Part shown: piece after piece, positions 8,761 through 17,476 of the stretch
Position numbering within the stretch: the stretch's first letter is position 1
Layout: every line of letters starts with the position of its first letter
DNA from: JACVRW01 sp963803245
GTDB lineage: Bacteria; Actinomycetota; Thermoleophilia; Solirubrobacterales; Thermoleophilaceae
Reading direction: 5' to 3'
DNA: 64,000 nucleotides
Assembly: GCA_963803245.1 (NCBI GenBank)
Contig: CAWDLI010000018.1
Coordinates: 124,001 to 188,000, forward strand
Notes under the pieces: generated by a model
Databases searched by the model: none
Seen by the model: only the letters and a program-made list of their open reading frames with translations
Told to the model about the DNA's origin: nothing
Translations under genes and position numbers: made by a program

Positions 8761-9789
8761 GCAGCGCGGACGCCGTGGCCGCGGTGCTGTGGGTCGGGAT
8801 CACCTTCTACTCGGTGTTCGCCGGTGCCGACTTCGGCGCCGGCTTCTGGGCGCTGGTGGCGGGCGGTGGCGAGCGTGGCCGGCGGGCCCGCGAGCTGATC
8901 GACTGGGCGATCGGACCGGTCTGGGAGGCAAATCACGTCTGGCTCATCTTCGTGCTGGTCGTGCTCTGGACGGCGTTCGGAGACGCCTTCGAGGCGATCT
9001 TCTCGACCCTGTTCATCCCGCTCAGCCTCGCCGCGCTGGGAATCGTCCTGAGGGGCTCGGGATTCGCATTCCAGCACACCGCGCGCAGGCTGAGAGGAAG
9101 ACGGCTGGCCACGCGGGCCTTCGGCCTCTCATCGCTTCTCACGCCGTTCTTCATGGGGACCGTGGTCGGCGCGGTGGCGTCTGGCCGGGTGCCCGTCGGG
9201 AACGCGGACGGGCGATCCGGTGACCAGCTGGCTGAATCCCGTGTCCGTGATGGTGGGCGTGCTGTTCGTGGCCACGTGCGCCTATCTGTCGGCGGTGTTC
9301 CTCGTGAGCGACGCCCGCCGCGCCGGGAGCAGCGATCTCGAGCGCTACTTCACGACACGCGCACTCGCCTCCGGTCTCGCGACGGGAGCACTGGCCGTGG
9401 CCGGCATCGTCGTTCTCCACGCCGATGCTCGCTATCTGTACGACGGCCTGACGCACGAGGGACTGCCGCTCGTGATCCTGTCCGGCGCTGTGCGGGCTGG
9501 GGGCGGTCGTCGCGCTCCGCCGGGGTGCCCGCCGCGGCGCCCGTCCACTCGCCGTGGGCGCGGTGGTGGCCGTGGTCTGGGGCTGGGGCGTGGCCCAGTA
9601 CCCGTACCTGCTTCCGGAGAAGCTCACGATCGCCGACGGCGCCGCTACGAGCGCGACGCTCACCGCGGTCCTGATCGTCTTCGGCGTCGCCGTCGTCCTC
9701 GTGCTGCCGTCGATCGGGCTGCTCTACACGCTCACCCAGCGGAGCCTGATCGAGGAGACGGAGGCCCCGCGGGACGCGCCGTGGAGTGA
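8757..9789 (+). CDS. cydB: Cytochrome bd ubiquinol oxidase subunit II (frameshifted)
   Basis: Reconstructed across three frames. It starts at TTG 8757 (TTGA overlap with cydA): SSADAVAAVLWVGITFYSVF. An extra G in GGG at 9210-9212 interrupts VGNADGDPVTSWLNP. The next segment, SWLNPVSVMVGVLFVATCAY, runs to about 9480, where another extra base is needed to continue into VVALRRGARRGARPLAVGAV and YPYLLPEKLTIADGAA. A further -1 shift would be needed to reach the natural stop TGA at 9787-9789, which overlaps the epimerase ATG. CydB is the structural partner of CydA. The family signal is strong in all pieces, so the indels are more likely sequence errors than decay. No cydDC genes are nearby. Confidence 0.8.
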
Positions 9790-10752
9790 TGACCGCCTAC
9801 TCGACCACCTCCTCCGAGCGGAGGGTCTCGAGACGATCGAGCTCGAGGGCTCCCGGCGCGGACGGCCTGCGGGCAGCGTTCGCTCCCGGCGCGAACCTCG
9901 TGCTCCACTCGCTCAAACGGGCCGGCCGCGAGCTGCTCGCGCAGAACGACGGCCTCCGTGCGTACCGCGAGCTCGGGTCCACGATGGGAGTTCCCCTTCT
10001 GTATCCGTGGGCCAACCGGCTCAGCCGTTCCACGTTCGTCGTGGACGGCGCCGAGGTGTCTCTGCCGGACGACGCCCGCTCTTCGCCCGCGATCACAACG
10101 GCCTGCCGATCCACGGGGCGCTTCCCGGTCTCATGGAGTGGGATGTGGTCGAGGCGACCGCCGACGAAGAGGGCGCCCGCCTGCGGGCGCGGCTCGAATG
10201 GGGCCCGGCGCATGAGGCGTTCCGGCTGTTCCCGTTCTCCGCACGGGCTCGAGTACGAGGCGACTGCTGACGGAGGCGTCGATCGCGATCACGGTCACGC
10301 TCGCGCCCACGGGGAACGGATCGCTCCCGGTCTCGTTCGGGTTCCATCCCTATCTCCGGATCCCGGGCGGCTCGCGCGCGGACGCCCGCATGTCGCTGCC
10401 GGTTCGGCGGCGGCTGGTCCACGACGACTCGATGATTCCGACCGGGACGAGCGACCCCTTCGAGGCGGGCACGCGTTCGCTCGGGGACAGCGAGTGGGAC
10501 GACGGCTTCTCCGGACTCGTCCCCCCGCAGCGGTTCCTGCTCACCGGGCGCGAGCATGAGCTCTCGCTTGCCTTCGGGCGCGGCTATCCGTTCGCTCAGG
10601 TGTACGCGCCCCCGGACAGCGACTTCGTGTGCTTCGAGCCGATGACGGCGCCCACGAACGCGCTGGTGCGGGGCGGTCCGGAGCTCAGCGTCGTCGCTCC
10701 CGGGCAGAGCTACGCCGCCACGTTCGAGATCAGTATCCCGTCGCGCTCTTGA
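9789..10752 (+). CDS. Aldose 1-epimerase-like protein (several frameshifts)
   Basis: About 320 aa once frames are joined. Aldose epimerases interconvert alpha and beta anomers of hexoses. Pieces in order: MTAYSTTSSE, EGLETIELEG, ADGLRAAFAPGANLVLHSLK, STMGVPLLYPWANRLSRSTF, DHNGLPIHGALPGLMEWDVV, VSFGFHPYLRIPGG, and PFAQVYAPPDSDFVCFEPMT through to the stop at 10752. PWANR, NGLPIHG and GFHPY are family signatures and FEPMTAPTNAL is typical of the C-terminus. Apparent indels lie near 9820, 9852-9854, 10075-10077, 10232-10241 and 10263-10270. The 3' end overlaps the convergent glutamate decarboxylase gene by 23 bases. It could act on a related sugar phosphate instead. Confidence 0.75.
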
Positions 10753-12128
10753 CCTGCTTGCGCTCGGACTCGTGGGTCCCGCCCTTCTCCTCGAGCGTCC
10801 GGCAGGCCTCCGCGATGTCGCCGGCCAGCGTGTCCACCATCTCGCGACTGAGCGTCTCCTTGACCAGGGCGCGCATGATCTTCACGTGCTCGGCATTCGG
10901 CGGGAGCGTGTAGGCCGGGACCATCCAGCCCCGCTCGGCTGACAGCTGCCAGGCGATGTCGAACTCGTCGTAGCTCCTGGCCTCGGCCAGCTTGAACGCG
11001 ACCAGCGGCAGCTGCTCCTGGCCCTGCCCGATCAGCTCGAAGAGCCCGATCGCCTCGAGCTGCTCGGCCAGCGCATGCGCGTTCTTCTGCATCGCCTCCA
11101 TGATGTACGTGTAGCCCTCGCGTCCGTAGCGGACGAGGTTGTAGTACTGGGCGAGCACCATGGCGGAGCCGGTGGAGAAGTTGAGGGTGAACGTCGCGTC
11201 GGTCTTCCCGAGGTAGTTCTCGTAGAAGACGAGGTCCTCGTTCAGATCCGTGACCTCGCGGAAGATCAGCCATCCGATGCCGGGATAGACGAGGCCGTAC
11301 TTGTGCCCGGACACGTTGATCGAGCGCACGTGGCTGAGCCTGAAGTCCCACTGCGAGTCGGGGTAGAGGAACGGCCAGACGAAGCCTCCACTGGCCGCGT
11401 CGACGTGGAGCGGCACGTGGAACCCGTTGGTCTCCTCGATCCCGGCGAGCAGCGAGTTGATGCCGACGGATGTCATCCATGTGGCCCGTGAACGTGGTGC
11501 CCAGTACCGCGGCCACGCCGATCGTGTTCTCGTCCACGTGCGGCTCCACGTCCTCGGGGCCGATCGTGTACTTGTGCTCGGCGAGCGGGACGATTCGCGG
11601 CTCCACGTCGAAGTAGCGGCAGAACTTCTCCCAGACCACGTGCACGTCGCCGCCGAAGACCAGATTGGGCCGATCGGACGGCTCGCCGGCTGCCTCACGC
11701 CGCTTGCGCCAGTTCCACTTCAGCGACAGCGCGCCGAGCATGATCGCCTCGGAGGAACCCTGCGTGCGTGCCCCGGTCGTCTCCCCCGGCGCGTGGAACA
11801 GGTCGGCCAGCATCCGGATGCAGCGCTGCTCGATCTCCGCCGTGCGCGGATACTCGGCATGGTCGATGAAGTTGCGGTGCAGGTTCTCCGCGATGATCCG
11901 CTGCGCCTCGGGCTCCATCCAGGTGGTGACGAAGGTCGCCAGGTTGTGCATGGGATCACCGTCGAGGGCCAGTTCCTCGCCCACGAGCCGCATCGTGTCG
12001 ACGGGCGACATCCCACCCTCGGGGAACTCCCGCTTCGGCACCTCCTCGGTGAGGAAGCGGTTGCCGTAGCGGCCTGCCAGGACGTCTGCGCTCGGGGTTG
12101 CGTGGGACATCGCGATGTAACGCGTCAT
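10730..12128 (-). CDS. gadB: Glutamate decarboxylase (one frameshift)
   Basis: About 466 aa. A PLP enzyme converting glutamate to GABA and CO2 while consuming a proton, often linked to acid or general stress. The N-terminal half reads GMSPVDTMRLVGEELALDGD and TTGARTQGSSEAIMLGALS. The C-terminal half carries HVDAASGGFVWPFLYPD and the PLP-lysine motif SINVSGHKYGLVYPGIGW. The frames join at 11468-11469, where one extra base splits HMDDIVGINSLLAG. ATG at 12128 or 12110 could start; neither has a clear ribosome binding site. It follows the PLDc_N gene after 13 bases, with palindrome site B at the junction. Confidence 0.88.
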
Positions 12129-12140
12129 GCCGGGTGACGC

Positions 12141-12159
12141 ATCACTCGAACGGGGTGAG
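12141..12159. promoter_or_regulatory. Palindrome ATCACTC-N5-GGGTGAG (site B)
   Basis: Matches 12 of 14 arm positions of ATCACCC-N5-GGGTGAT with the same 5-base spacer. It lies just upstream of the glutamate decarboxylase start on the minus strand and overlaps the last codons of the PLDc_N gene. A second imperfect dyad, GTGACGCATCAC at 12134-12145, adjoins it. This is the weakest of the four copies. Confidence 0.4.
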
Positions 12160-12432
12160 ATCGCAGCGCCCCGAACCCGTCTGCCAGGGCCGCTCCGGCT
12201 GCTCCGCCCTGGCTTCGCGAGCGCGCATGATCTCCTTCTCGGTCGGCTTCCGCACGATCCAGTAGGTGATGCTGCCGATCACCGGGAGCAGGATCACGAT
12301 TATCAGCCAGGCAGCCGTGGTCGAGCGCGACCGGTGGCTTTGAAAGATGTCGACTATCCCCAGCACCCAGATGATCACGAGCGGCACGACGATGATGATC
12401 CAAACCAGGGTCGATATTGCGAGAACGGTCAT
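12142..12432 (-). CDS. PLDc_N-domain small membrane protein
   Basis: 96 aa from ATG 12432. Two hydrophobic helices are visible: LAISTLVWIIIVVPLVIIWV and AAWLIIVILLPVIGSITYWI. Between them is DIFQSHRSRS, with IVRKPTEKE after the second helix. This is the pattern of the PLDc_N (phospholipase D nuclease N-terminal-like) domain, which is a membrane module with no known enzyme activity of its own. The tail is charged. An upstream in-frame ATG (12471) is possible but is less well supported. It probably shares a transcript with the decarboxylase gene downstream and is divergent from the gene at 12477. Confidence 0.75.
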   Translation of the reverse strand: MTVLAISTLVWIIIVVPLVIIWVLGIVDIFQSHRSRSTTAAWLIIVILLPVIGSITYWIVRKPTEKEIMRAREARAEQPERPWQTGSGRCDLTPFE

Positions 12433-12476
12433 CACGTCTCCTCTTCGTAGTCGCGTAGTGTGCCGCTGCATGCCGA

Positions 12477-12755
12477 GTGACGACGGACTCGATCAACTCT
12501 CGTCCGAGCGAGCTGCACGACCTGTCGGTCAGCCGGGCGAAGAGCCACCTGGACGTCGGCTTCTTCTGGGAGCTGATGAAGGTCCTTCCAGCCGCCCAGG
12601 CGGCTGCGGGGGAACTTGCCGAGGCGGAGGCCGACGTGGCGCGACTGAGCGCTCACATCGACGACGTGACCGACTCGGGCAAGGGCGAAACGGCCGAGAT
12701 GCTCCGCCCGTTCTACCTGGACTACCTGCGACGTCACGGCGTCGAGGCGCCCTAG
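12477..12755 (+). CDS. Hypothetical 92-aa helical protein
   Basis: 92 aa from GTG 12477. I do not recognise a family. Predicted mostly alpha-helical: a segment DVGFFWELMKVLPAAQAAAG, then an acidic amphipathic stretch ELAEAEADVARLSAHIDDV, then FYLDYLRRHGVE. No signal peptide or membrane helix is evident. The start lies 44 bases from the divergent PLDc_N start, and the stop lies 2 bases from the stop of the convergent SHOCT gene. Codon bias (G/C in third positions) fits a real gene. The stress-type neighbourhood is the only clue to its role. Confidence 0.6.
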   Translation: MTTDSINSRPSELHDLSVSRAKSHLDVGFFWELMKVLPAAQAAAGELAEAEADVARLSAHIDDVTDSGKGETAEMLRPFYLDYLRRHGVEAP

Positions 12756-12757
12756 CC

Positions 12758-13035
12758 TCAGCCGCCGAGGATGCGGGCCTTCTCGTTCGCGAACTCCTCC
12801 TCGGTCAGCACCCCCTGCGCCTTGAGATCCGCCAGATCCTTGAGCTGCTGGACGCGGTCCTCCGCGGGCGCCGGCGGCCTGCGGTGCGCGGGGCCTGCTG
12901 TGGGGGTGCCTCCTGATAGGCAGGCTCTTCCTGAGCCCAGCGGTTGGCCTGGCGCCGGCTCACTCGGTTGGAGACGGACGTCGCCGTGCCGGCGATGACG
13001 GCGGTACGGGCCATTCCTCGAAGCAGTCCTGGCAT
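12758..13035 (-). CDS. SHOCT-domain protein (one frameshift)
   Basis: About 92 aa. ATG 13035 gives MPGLLRGMARTAVIAGTATS followed by a Gln/Pro-rich linker. The C-terminus, in another frame, reads DRVQQLKDLADLKAQGVLTE and EEFANEKARILGG, a classic SHOCT (short C-terminal) domain ending at TGA 12758-12760. The total length has a remainder of 2, so one base is missing near 12880-12895. SHOCT domains are thought to mediate oligomerisation. The pairing with a DUF6325 gene immediately upstream is common in actinobacteria, which supports the reconstruction. Confidence 0.75.
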
Positions 13036-13051
13036 TAAGTCGTCCTCTCGG

Positions 13052-13498
13052 TCAGGACACTGCCTCGGCAGCGTCAAGAGCATCCATCAAGTCTTGGGCG
13101 GGGATCCGCTGGTTGTCGACCATGACGCCACCGTTGCGGCGCACGGCGGCGGCGAACGGCGCCGCCCAGCGGTTCTCGTAGACGATCAGGGCCGCCGCGC
13201 TGCCCGGCTCGATCGCCTCGGCCGCGGTCGCGGCGTCCTCCTCGCCGAGCAACCCGGACGAGGCGCCCTCGAAGAACACGAAGTCCCCCACATCCTGGGC
13301 ATCCATGTCCTTCGCCGCAAAGCCGGCGAACGACCCATCGGCCTCCTTCTTCACGAACATGGCGTCCAGCACGCGGATGATCCCGCGATCGACCAGGTCC
13401 AGCATGATCGGAAAGGCCTCACCGGTCATGGGTGCGTCGGGCGGATAGGCGATCACCAAGATGTCGATCGGGCCCAGTTCCTCTTCGTGACCTTCCAT
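13052..13498 (-). CDS. DUF6325 family protein
   Basis: 148 aa. The pattern ELGPIDILVIAYP, LVDRGIIRVLDAMFVKKEAD, SSGLLGEEDAATAAEAIEPG and NRWAAPFAAAVRRNGG matches the DUF6325/DUF1269-type family of small soluble proteins, whose members sit beside SHOCT proteins and are associated with envelope stress; the biochemical function is unknown. ATG at 13498. Transcription runs into the SHOCT gene 16 bases downstream. The perfect palindrome, site C, lies 60-78 bases upstream of its start. Confidence 0.75.
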   Translation of the reverse strand: MEGHEEELGPIDILVIAYPPDAPMTGEAFPIMLDLVDRGIIRVLDAMFVKKEADGSFAGFAAKDMDAQDVGDFVFFEGASSGLLGEEDAATAAEAIEPGSAAALIVYENRWAAPFAAAVRRNGGVMVDNQRIPAQDLMDALDAAEAVS

Positions 13499-13557
13499 CC
13501 ATCCTCCGTTCGTCTGCGGTAGCGCCCCGGACTCTGGTGAGCCCGGGCGGCGGGCGC

Positions 13558-13576
13558 ATCACCCTTTACGGGTGAT
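13558..13576. promoter_or_regulatory. Perfect palindrome ATCACCC-N5-GGGTGAT (site C)
   Basis: ATCACCCTTTACGGGTGAT has seven-base arms that match completely. It lies upstream of the DUF6325 gene and overlaps the stop codon of the formylglycine-generating enzyme gene. The flanking half site reads CCAAATCACCCG on the minus strand (13569-13580), and this exact 12-mer recurs at 21105-21116 beside site D. A terminator role is less likely because no T-run follows. Confidence 0.6.
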
Positions 13577-14420
13577 TTGGGGCCAGGCCTCGAACGCAGC
13601 GGAAGCCGGTGTTTCCCGTTGTCGAATCGGGCTCCAGGGAGTTCCTGGCGGAAACGCGATAGCGCCGGCAGTACGAGTGGTGGCAGAGGTACGACCCGCC
13701 GCGCGTGGACCGGTTGGTGCCGTCGGGCGGGCCCTTCGGGTTCGTGTTCTTGTCGCGAGTGTGGAAATCCGGGTGGTACCAGTCCGCACACCACTCCCAG
13801 ACGTTGCCGGTCATGTTGTGGAGCCCGTAGCCGTTGGCCGGGAAGGCGGTCACGGCGCAGGTGCCGTAGAAGCCGTCGGCCAGGCTGTTCTCCCGAGGGA
13901 AATCCCCCTGCCAGACGTTCATGCGGTGCTCCCCGCCGGGCTCGAGCTCGTCTCCCCACGGGAACGGCTTGCCCTCGATCCCTCCTCGTGCGGCGTACTC
14001 CCATTCCGCCTCGGTCGGCAATCGCTTGCCCGACCACGCGCAGTAGGCCTGCGCGTCGTTCCAGCTCACGTGGACCACGGGGTGGTCCATGCGGTTCTCC
14101 AGCTCGGACCCCTGCCCCTCCGGGTGGCGCCAGTCGGCACCCTCCACCTGCCGCCACCAGGGCGCATGCGCAACTCCGCGCGTGGGGGGAAAATCGTCCG
14201 GAAGGAGGCCACCGAAGACGAACGACCAGCCATAGCGCTCCGCGTCCGTGACGTGGCCTGTGGCCTCGGCGAAACGCTCGAAGTCGGCGTTCGAGACGGC
14301 GCAGGCATCGACGTGGAACGGGTCGACCCGAACGCGCCGGACGGGACCCTCCCCGTCGCCGGGGTAGGCGAGCGGCCCCACGTCGCCCATGAGGAACTCG
14401 CCGCCGGGCACTTCGACCAT
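13566..14420 (-). CDS. Formylglycine-generating enzyme (sulfatase-activating)
   Basis: 284 aa from ATG 14420 (GTG 14426 is an alternative). These enzymes use O2 and copper to convert the active-site Cys of type I sulfatases to formylglycine. MVEVPGGEFLMGDVG opens the domain, followed by HVSWNDAQAYCAWSGKRLPT, MTGNVWEWCADWYH and RGGSYLCHHSYCRRYR. The last contains both catalytic cysteines, as in true FGE, so it is not merely a SUMF1-like fold. The long upstream extension of the open frame is a shadow of the next gene. A likely client, a CCPSR sulfatase, lies at 24776-26443. Confidence 0.9.
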   Translation of the reverse strand: MVEVPGGEFLMGDVGPLAYPGDGEGPVRRVRVDPFHVDACAVSNADFERFAEATGHVTDAERYGWSFVFGGLLPDDFPPTRGVAHAPWWRQVEGADWRHPEGQGSELENRMDHPVVHVSWNDAQAYCAWSGKRLPTEAEWEYAARGGIEGKPFPWGDELEPGGEHRMNVWQGDFPRENSLADGFYGTCAVTAFPANGYGLHNMTGNVWEWCADWYHPDFHTRDKNTNPKGPPDGTNRSTRGGSYLCHHSYCRRYRVSARNSLEPDSTTGNTGFRCVRGLAPNHP

Positions 14421-14428
14421 GCCCACGG

Positions 14429-15070
14429 CTACACCGACAGGCTGACCGGGAAGGTCGCGATCCAGATCACGCTTCCGAGGAATAGCGCATAGCCGAGTCC
14501 AAGCACCAGCATCCGCGTGGTCGGCGAGCGAAGCCGCGTGCTGATGCCCGCGAAGAAGAGCGACACGGCGAACAGCACGCCCGCCAACGCGTAGTTGTCG
14601 GCCCGCTGGATGAAGTGCCCGACGCGCTCGGAGAACGCGGCGGCCTGCACCTCGAGGCGGTCGGCCTTCGCGGTGGCCGCGAGCTCGTACTGGGGCATGG
14701 CGAACGGAGACAGCGGAGCGCTGCGGTTCTTCCGCGGCCTGGTCGCGACCCATGCCTCGAACGCCGGCCGGAACTCGGGCCGAAAGCGCCTGCGATAGAA
14801 GTTGACGAGCTCCGTCTCGTCGCGCGCGTAGGCGTCCACCCATTGCGTGAACAGCGCAACGTCGATCTGTCTCAGCTCGTTCGCCACATTCGCCGCTCGG
14901 GTGGACTCGACGCGGGCGGCGATCGATGCGCTCTGGGACTTGGCCTGCTCGCCGCGCCAAGTGGCCGCCTGGTAGGCCGCCCACGCGGTGGCCACTGCGG
15001 CCATCGCGAGCAGCAGCGTGGCCGCGAGCTCGAAATGGCGGTCGAAGCGGCTCTGGCTCGCGTCCTCCAT
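14429..15070 (-). CDS. Hypothetical membrane protein, 3 predicted helices
   Basis: 213 aa. No family recognised with confidence. One helix near the N-terminus (LAATLLLAMAAVATAWAAYQ), a long soluble stretch rich in Arg and aromatic residues, and two C-terminal helices (YALAGVLFAVSLFFAGIS and MLVLGLGYALFLGSVIWIAT). The start overlaps the stop of the DUF4239 gene (ATGA at 15069-15072), so the two are translationally linked and probably work together in the membrane. FGE follows 8 bases downstream. Confidence 0.7.
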   Translation of the reverse strand: MEDASQSRFDRHFELAATLLLAMAAVATAWAAYQAATWRGEQAKSQSASIAARVESTRAANVANELRQIDVALFTQWVDAYARDETELVNFYRRRFRPEFRPAFEAWVATRPRKNRSAPLSPFAMPQYELAATAKADRLEVQAAAFSERVGHFIQRADNYALAGVLFAVSLFFAGISTRLRSPTTRMLVLGLGYALFLGSVIWIATFPVSLSV

Positions 15071-15900
15071 CAGGCAGCCACGGGAGCGCCTTGCGCGTCA
15101 CACGGCAGGGGCGCTCTGTCGTTCAACACCGCACGCGCGGTGTTCAGGATCCGAAGGGAGCGCTCCATCGCGACCGGCTGGATCTGCCCCAGGCCCTCGC
15201 GGTAGGGGCTGTTGAGGGCGGCGATCGCCAACAGCGTGAGCACGATCACCGTGGTCGCGGATCCCATGAGCATCGCCTGGGAGCGCGCCCGTTCAGCGCT
15301 GTCCGCGAAGAACAGCATGAACGCGAAGACCACGGCCGCGATCAGGGAGAGCACGAGCCAGATCGTGCCGGGGATGATGCCCTCCGCCCCATGCAGGCGG
15401 TCACTCCGGGCCTGCTCGCGGTCCGAGGTGTGATCGAGCCACTTGTCGAACGCGGACTGCTCGGCGGCACTCCTCGGGTTCGCGAGTTTCAGGCTCCGGA
15501 AGAGGACGATCGACCAGGGGTTGATCGTGTCGCCGCCTCTGCCGTCCTCCATCATCGGCCATTCCTGATGGACGACCGAGCGTCCGTAGCAGACGAGCGC
15601 CCCGGCCAGGCGCTCCTTCACCGCGCCCGGCAGGAACTCCGCGGTCTCGTACTGCTGAATCACGGCGAGCGCCTCGGCCTCCCCGCCGCTCCGCGACTGG
15701 TCGTAGGTGGTGAAGGCGAGGAAGATGATGAATCCGGCGAAGATCGCGAAGCCACCCGCGAGCACGCCGAACACTCCTGACGCTCGATCACCGTCCGAGA
15801 AGTAGCTGCCATCCGGCGCCCCGCGCCGGACCAGGAGAATCGTCCCGATCGTCGCGGCATTGGCGACGACGAGGACGACGAGGCCCCATAGAAGGCTCAT
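15070..15900 (-). CDS. DUF4239 (bestrophin-like) membrane protein
   Basis: 276 aa. Topology resembles DUF4239 proteins: an N-terminal helix (LLWGLVVLVVANAATIGTIL), a second (GVFGVLAGGFAIFAGFIIFL), a soluble central region with conserved-looking YETAEFLPG, and two C-terminal helices (IWLVLSLIAAVVFAFMLFFA and ATTVIVLTLLAIAALNSPYR). The family is uncharacterised, with remote resemblance to bestrophin anion channels. It lies 10 bases after the DHA2 transporter gene and overlaps the following membrane protein gene, so it is part of one minus-strand transcription unit. Confidence 0.65.
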   Translation of the reverse strand: MSLLWGLVVLVVANAATIGTILLVRRGAPDGSYFSDGDRASGVFGVLAGGFAIFAGFIIFLAFTTYDQSRSGGEAEALAVIQQYETAEFLPGAVKERLAGALVCYGRSVVHQEWPMMEDGRGGDTINPWSIVLFRSLKLANPRSAAEQSAFDKWLDHTSDREQARSDRLHGAEGIIPGTIWLVLSLIAAVVFAFMLFFADSAERARSQAMLMGSATTVIVLTLLAIAALNSPYREGLGQIQPVAMERSLRILNTARAVLNDRAPLPCDAQGAPVAA

Positions 15901-15910
15901 CGCGGCCTGG

Positions 15911-17476
15911 TCAACCCAGAGCCGCCGCTTCGACGGAGGCCGAGGGTTCCACGTCCGGTAGGCGCATCATGCGGAATGAGTTGAACAGCCCGAGCAGGCC
16001 CGCGAGGATCGGCACGAGCAGCGCGATCTGAAGGGCAAGGTTCGTCGCGTCGGTGTTGATGCTGAGGACTTCTTCGCTGACCTCCGGGGGCTCGTCGGCG
16101 AGCAGCCCGTCGAGCTCCGTGTTGCTGATCACCTGGGCGTCGTCCTCCAGCGTCTGCGCGATCTGCTGCTGCTGTGTCGACGGAATCACGGGGCTGGCGT
16201 TCGTCATATTGGTGAATGCCAGGGAGAGGGTCGCGAGCAGGATGCCGCCGGCCATGGCGAGGCCGAACGACAGCCCGAACGACCCCGACGCCGAGTTCAC
16301 GCCGGCCGCCTCGCTGATCCGCTCCTCGTCGATCGGGGCGAGCGTGTAGTTGTTGAGCTGCGACACCAGCAGGCCGAGCCCCGCTCCGGCGATCACCAGC
16401 GGGACGAGGAGGTACCAGCCCGTGTCCGCCTCGGGCACGATCGGGATGATCAGCGCCAGGCCCAGCGTGCTCAGCGCGAACCCGGTCCGGATGAGCTTGG
16501 CGGGGCGGCGGCCGCCGGCCTTCCGGCCGGCAAGGATCGCAACGGCGAACATCGTCAGCGAGAGAGGGGCGATCGAGAGGCCCGTCTCCAGGGCGTCGTA
16601 TTCGAGCCTGATCTGCAGGAAGATCGGCAGCGCGATCATCGCTCCGCCGAGCGTGACGTTCTGCAGCGTCTGCCCGGTGATCCCGACCCTGAAGTGCGGG
16701 AGCCGGAACAGATCCGGATCGAGCAGCGTGACCTTTCCGTCGCGATGGCGCCGGACGAGCCAACGGGCCAGCGCCCAGAGGGCGAGTGCGCCGATCGCGA
16801 TCAGCAGCACCACGTAGTCGCCGCCCTCCTGCCACACCAGGATGCCCAGCACCACGCCGCCCATGCCGATCACGGACAGGACTGCGCCACCGGCATCGAC
16901 CTGGCGCGCTCCCGTGTACGCGACGTCCTTCACGAGCCCGATCTGCGCCAGCACGACCGCGATGATCACGGCCTCCAGCAAGAAGCCGACGCGCCAGGAC
17001 AGGTAGGTGGTGACGAAGCCGCCGAGGAGCGGTCCGACCGCGGCGGCGATCGCAGCCGCCGCTCCGATCAGCGCATAGGTCTTGACCTGTGCCGCTCCCT
17101 CGAAGTTGCCATGGATGAGCGACTGCATGGCGGGCAGCAGCAGCGAGGCGCCAAGGCCACCGATGATCGCCCAGAAGATGATGATCGCCGTCAGGTCCTG
17201 GGCGAGCGTCATCGCCACGGCCCCGGTTGCATACCCCAGGAGACCCAGCACGTACGCCCGCTTTCGTCCGAAGAGGTCGCCGAGCTTGCTGCTGATCAGG
17301 ATGAACGCGGCGGACACCAGTGCCTCGAGCGCGATCGCGCTCTGGACGGAGCTGACCGTCGTGTCGAGATCGTCGACCACCGCTGCGATCGACACGTTCA
17401 TCAGCGACGTGTCGACGACCAGCACGAACATCGCCGCCGCCAGCAGGAGCGAGAGCCGCGTGTTATCCCCGGCCAC
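15911..17476 (-). CDS. MFS transporter, DHA2 (14-TM drug efflux) family
   Basis: 521 aa from GTG 17476. Drug:H+ antiporter of the EmrB/QacA type. SLMNVSIAAVVDDLDTTVSS corresponds to the helix-1 signature, GDLFGRKRAYVLG is MFS motif A, and AAVGPLLGGFVTTYLSWRVG is the helix-5 motif C region typical of exporters. About 14 hydrophobic segments are visible, with a soluble loop of about 60 residues (QQQQIAQTLEDDAQ) before the last helix. The start codon overlaps the stop of the HerA-like ATPase gene. The substrate is unknown. Confidence 0.88.
   Translation of the reverse strand: MAGDNTRLSLLLAAAMFVLVVDTSLMNVSIAAVVDDLDTTVSSVQSAIALEALVSAAFILISSKLGDLFGRKRAYVLGLLGYATGAVAMTLAQDLTAIIIFWAIIGGLGASLLLPAMQSLIHGNFEGAAQVKTYALIGAAAAIAAAVGPLLGGFVTTYLSWRVGFLLEAVIIAVVLAQIGLVKDVAYTGARQVDAGGAVLSVIGMGGVVLGILVWQEGGDYVVLLIAIGALALWALARWLVRRHRDGKVTLLDPDLFRLPHFRVGITGQTLQNVTLGGAMIALPIFLQIRLEYDALETGLSIAPLSLTMFAVAILAGRKAGGRRPAKLIRTGFALSTLGLALIIPIVPEADTGWYLLVPLVIAGAGLGLLVSQLNNYTLAPIDEERISEAAGVNSASGSFGLSFGLAMAGGILLATLSLAFTNMTNASPVIPSTQQQQIAQTLEDDAQVISNTELDGLLADEPPEVSEEVLSINTDATNLALQIALLVPILAGLLGLFNSFRMMRLPDVEPSASVEAAALG

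Noticed and set aside
13558..13576. Terminator for the formylglycine-generating enzyme gene
   Set aside because: No T-run, it overlaps the stop codon, and the same dyad occurs in two divergent promoters where no gene ends.
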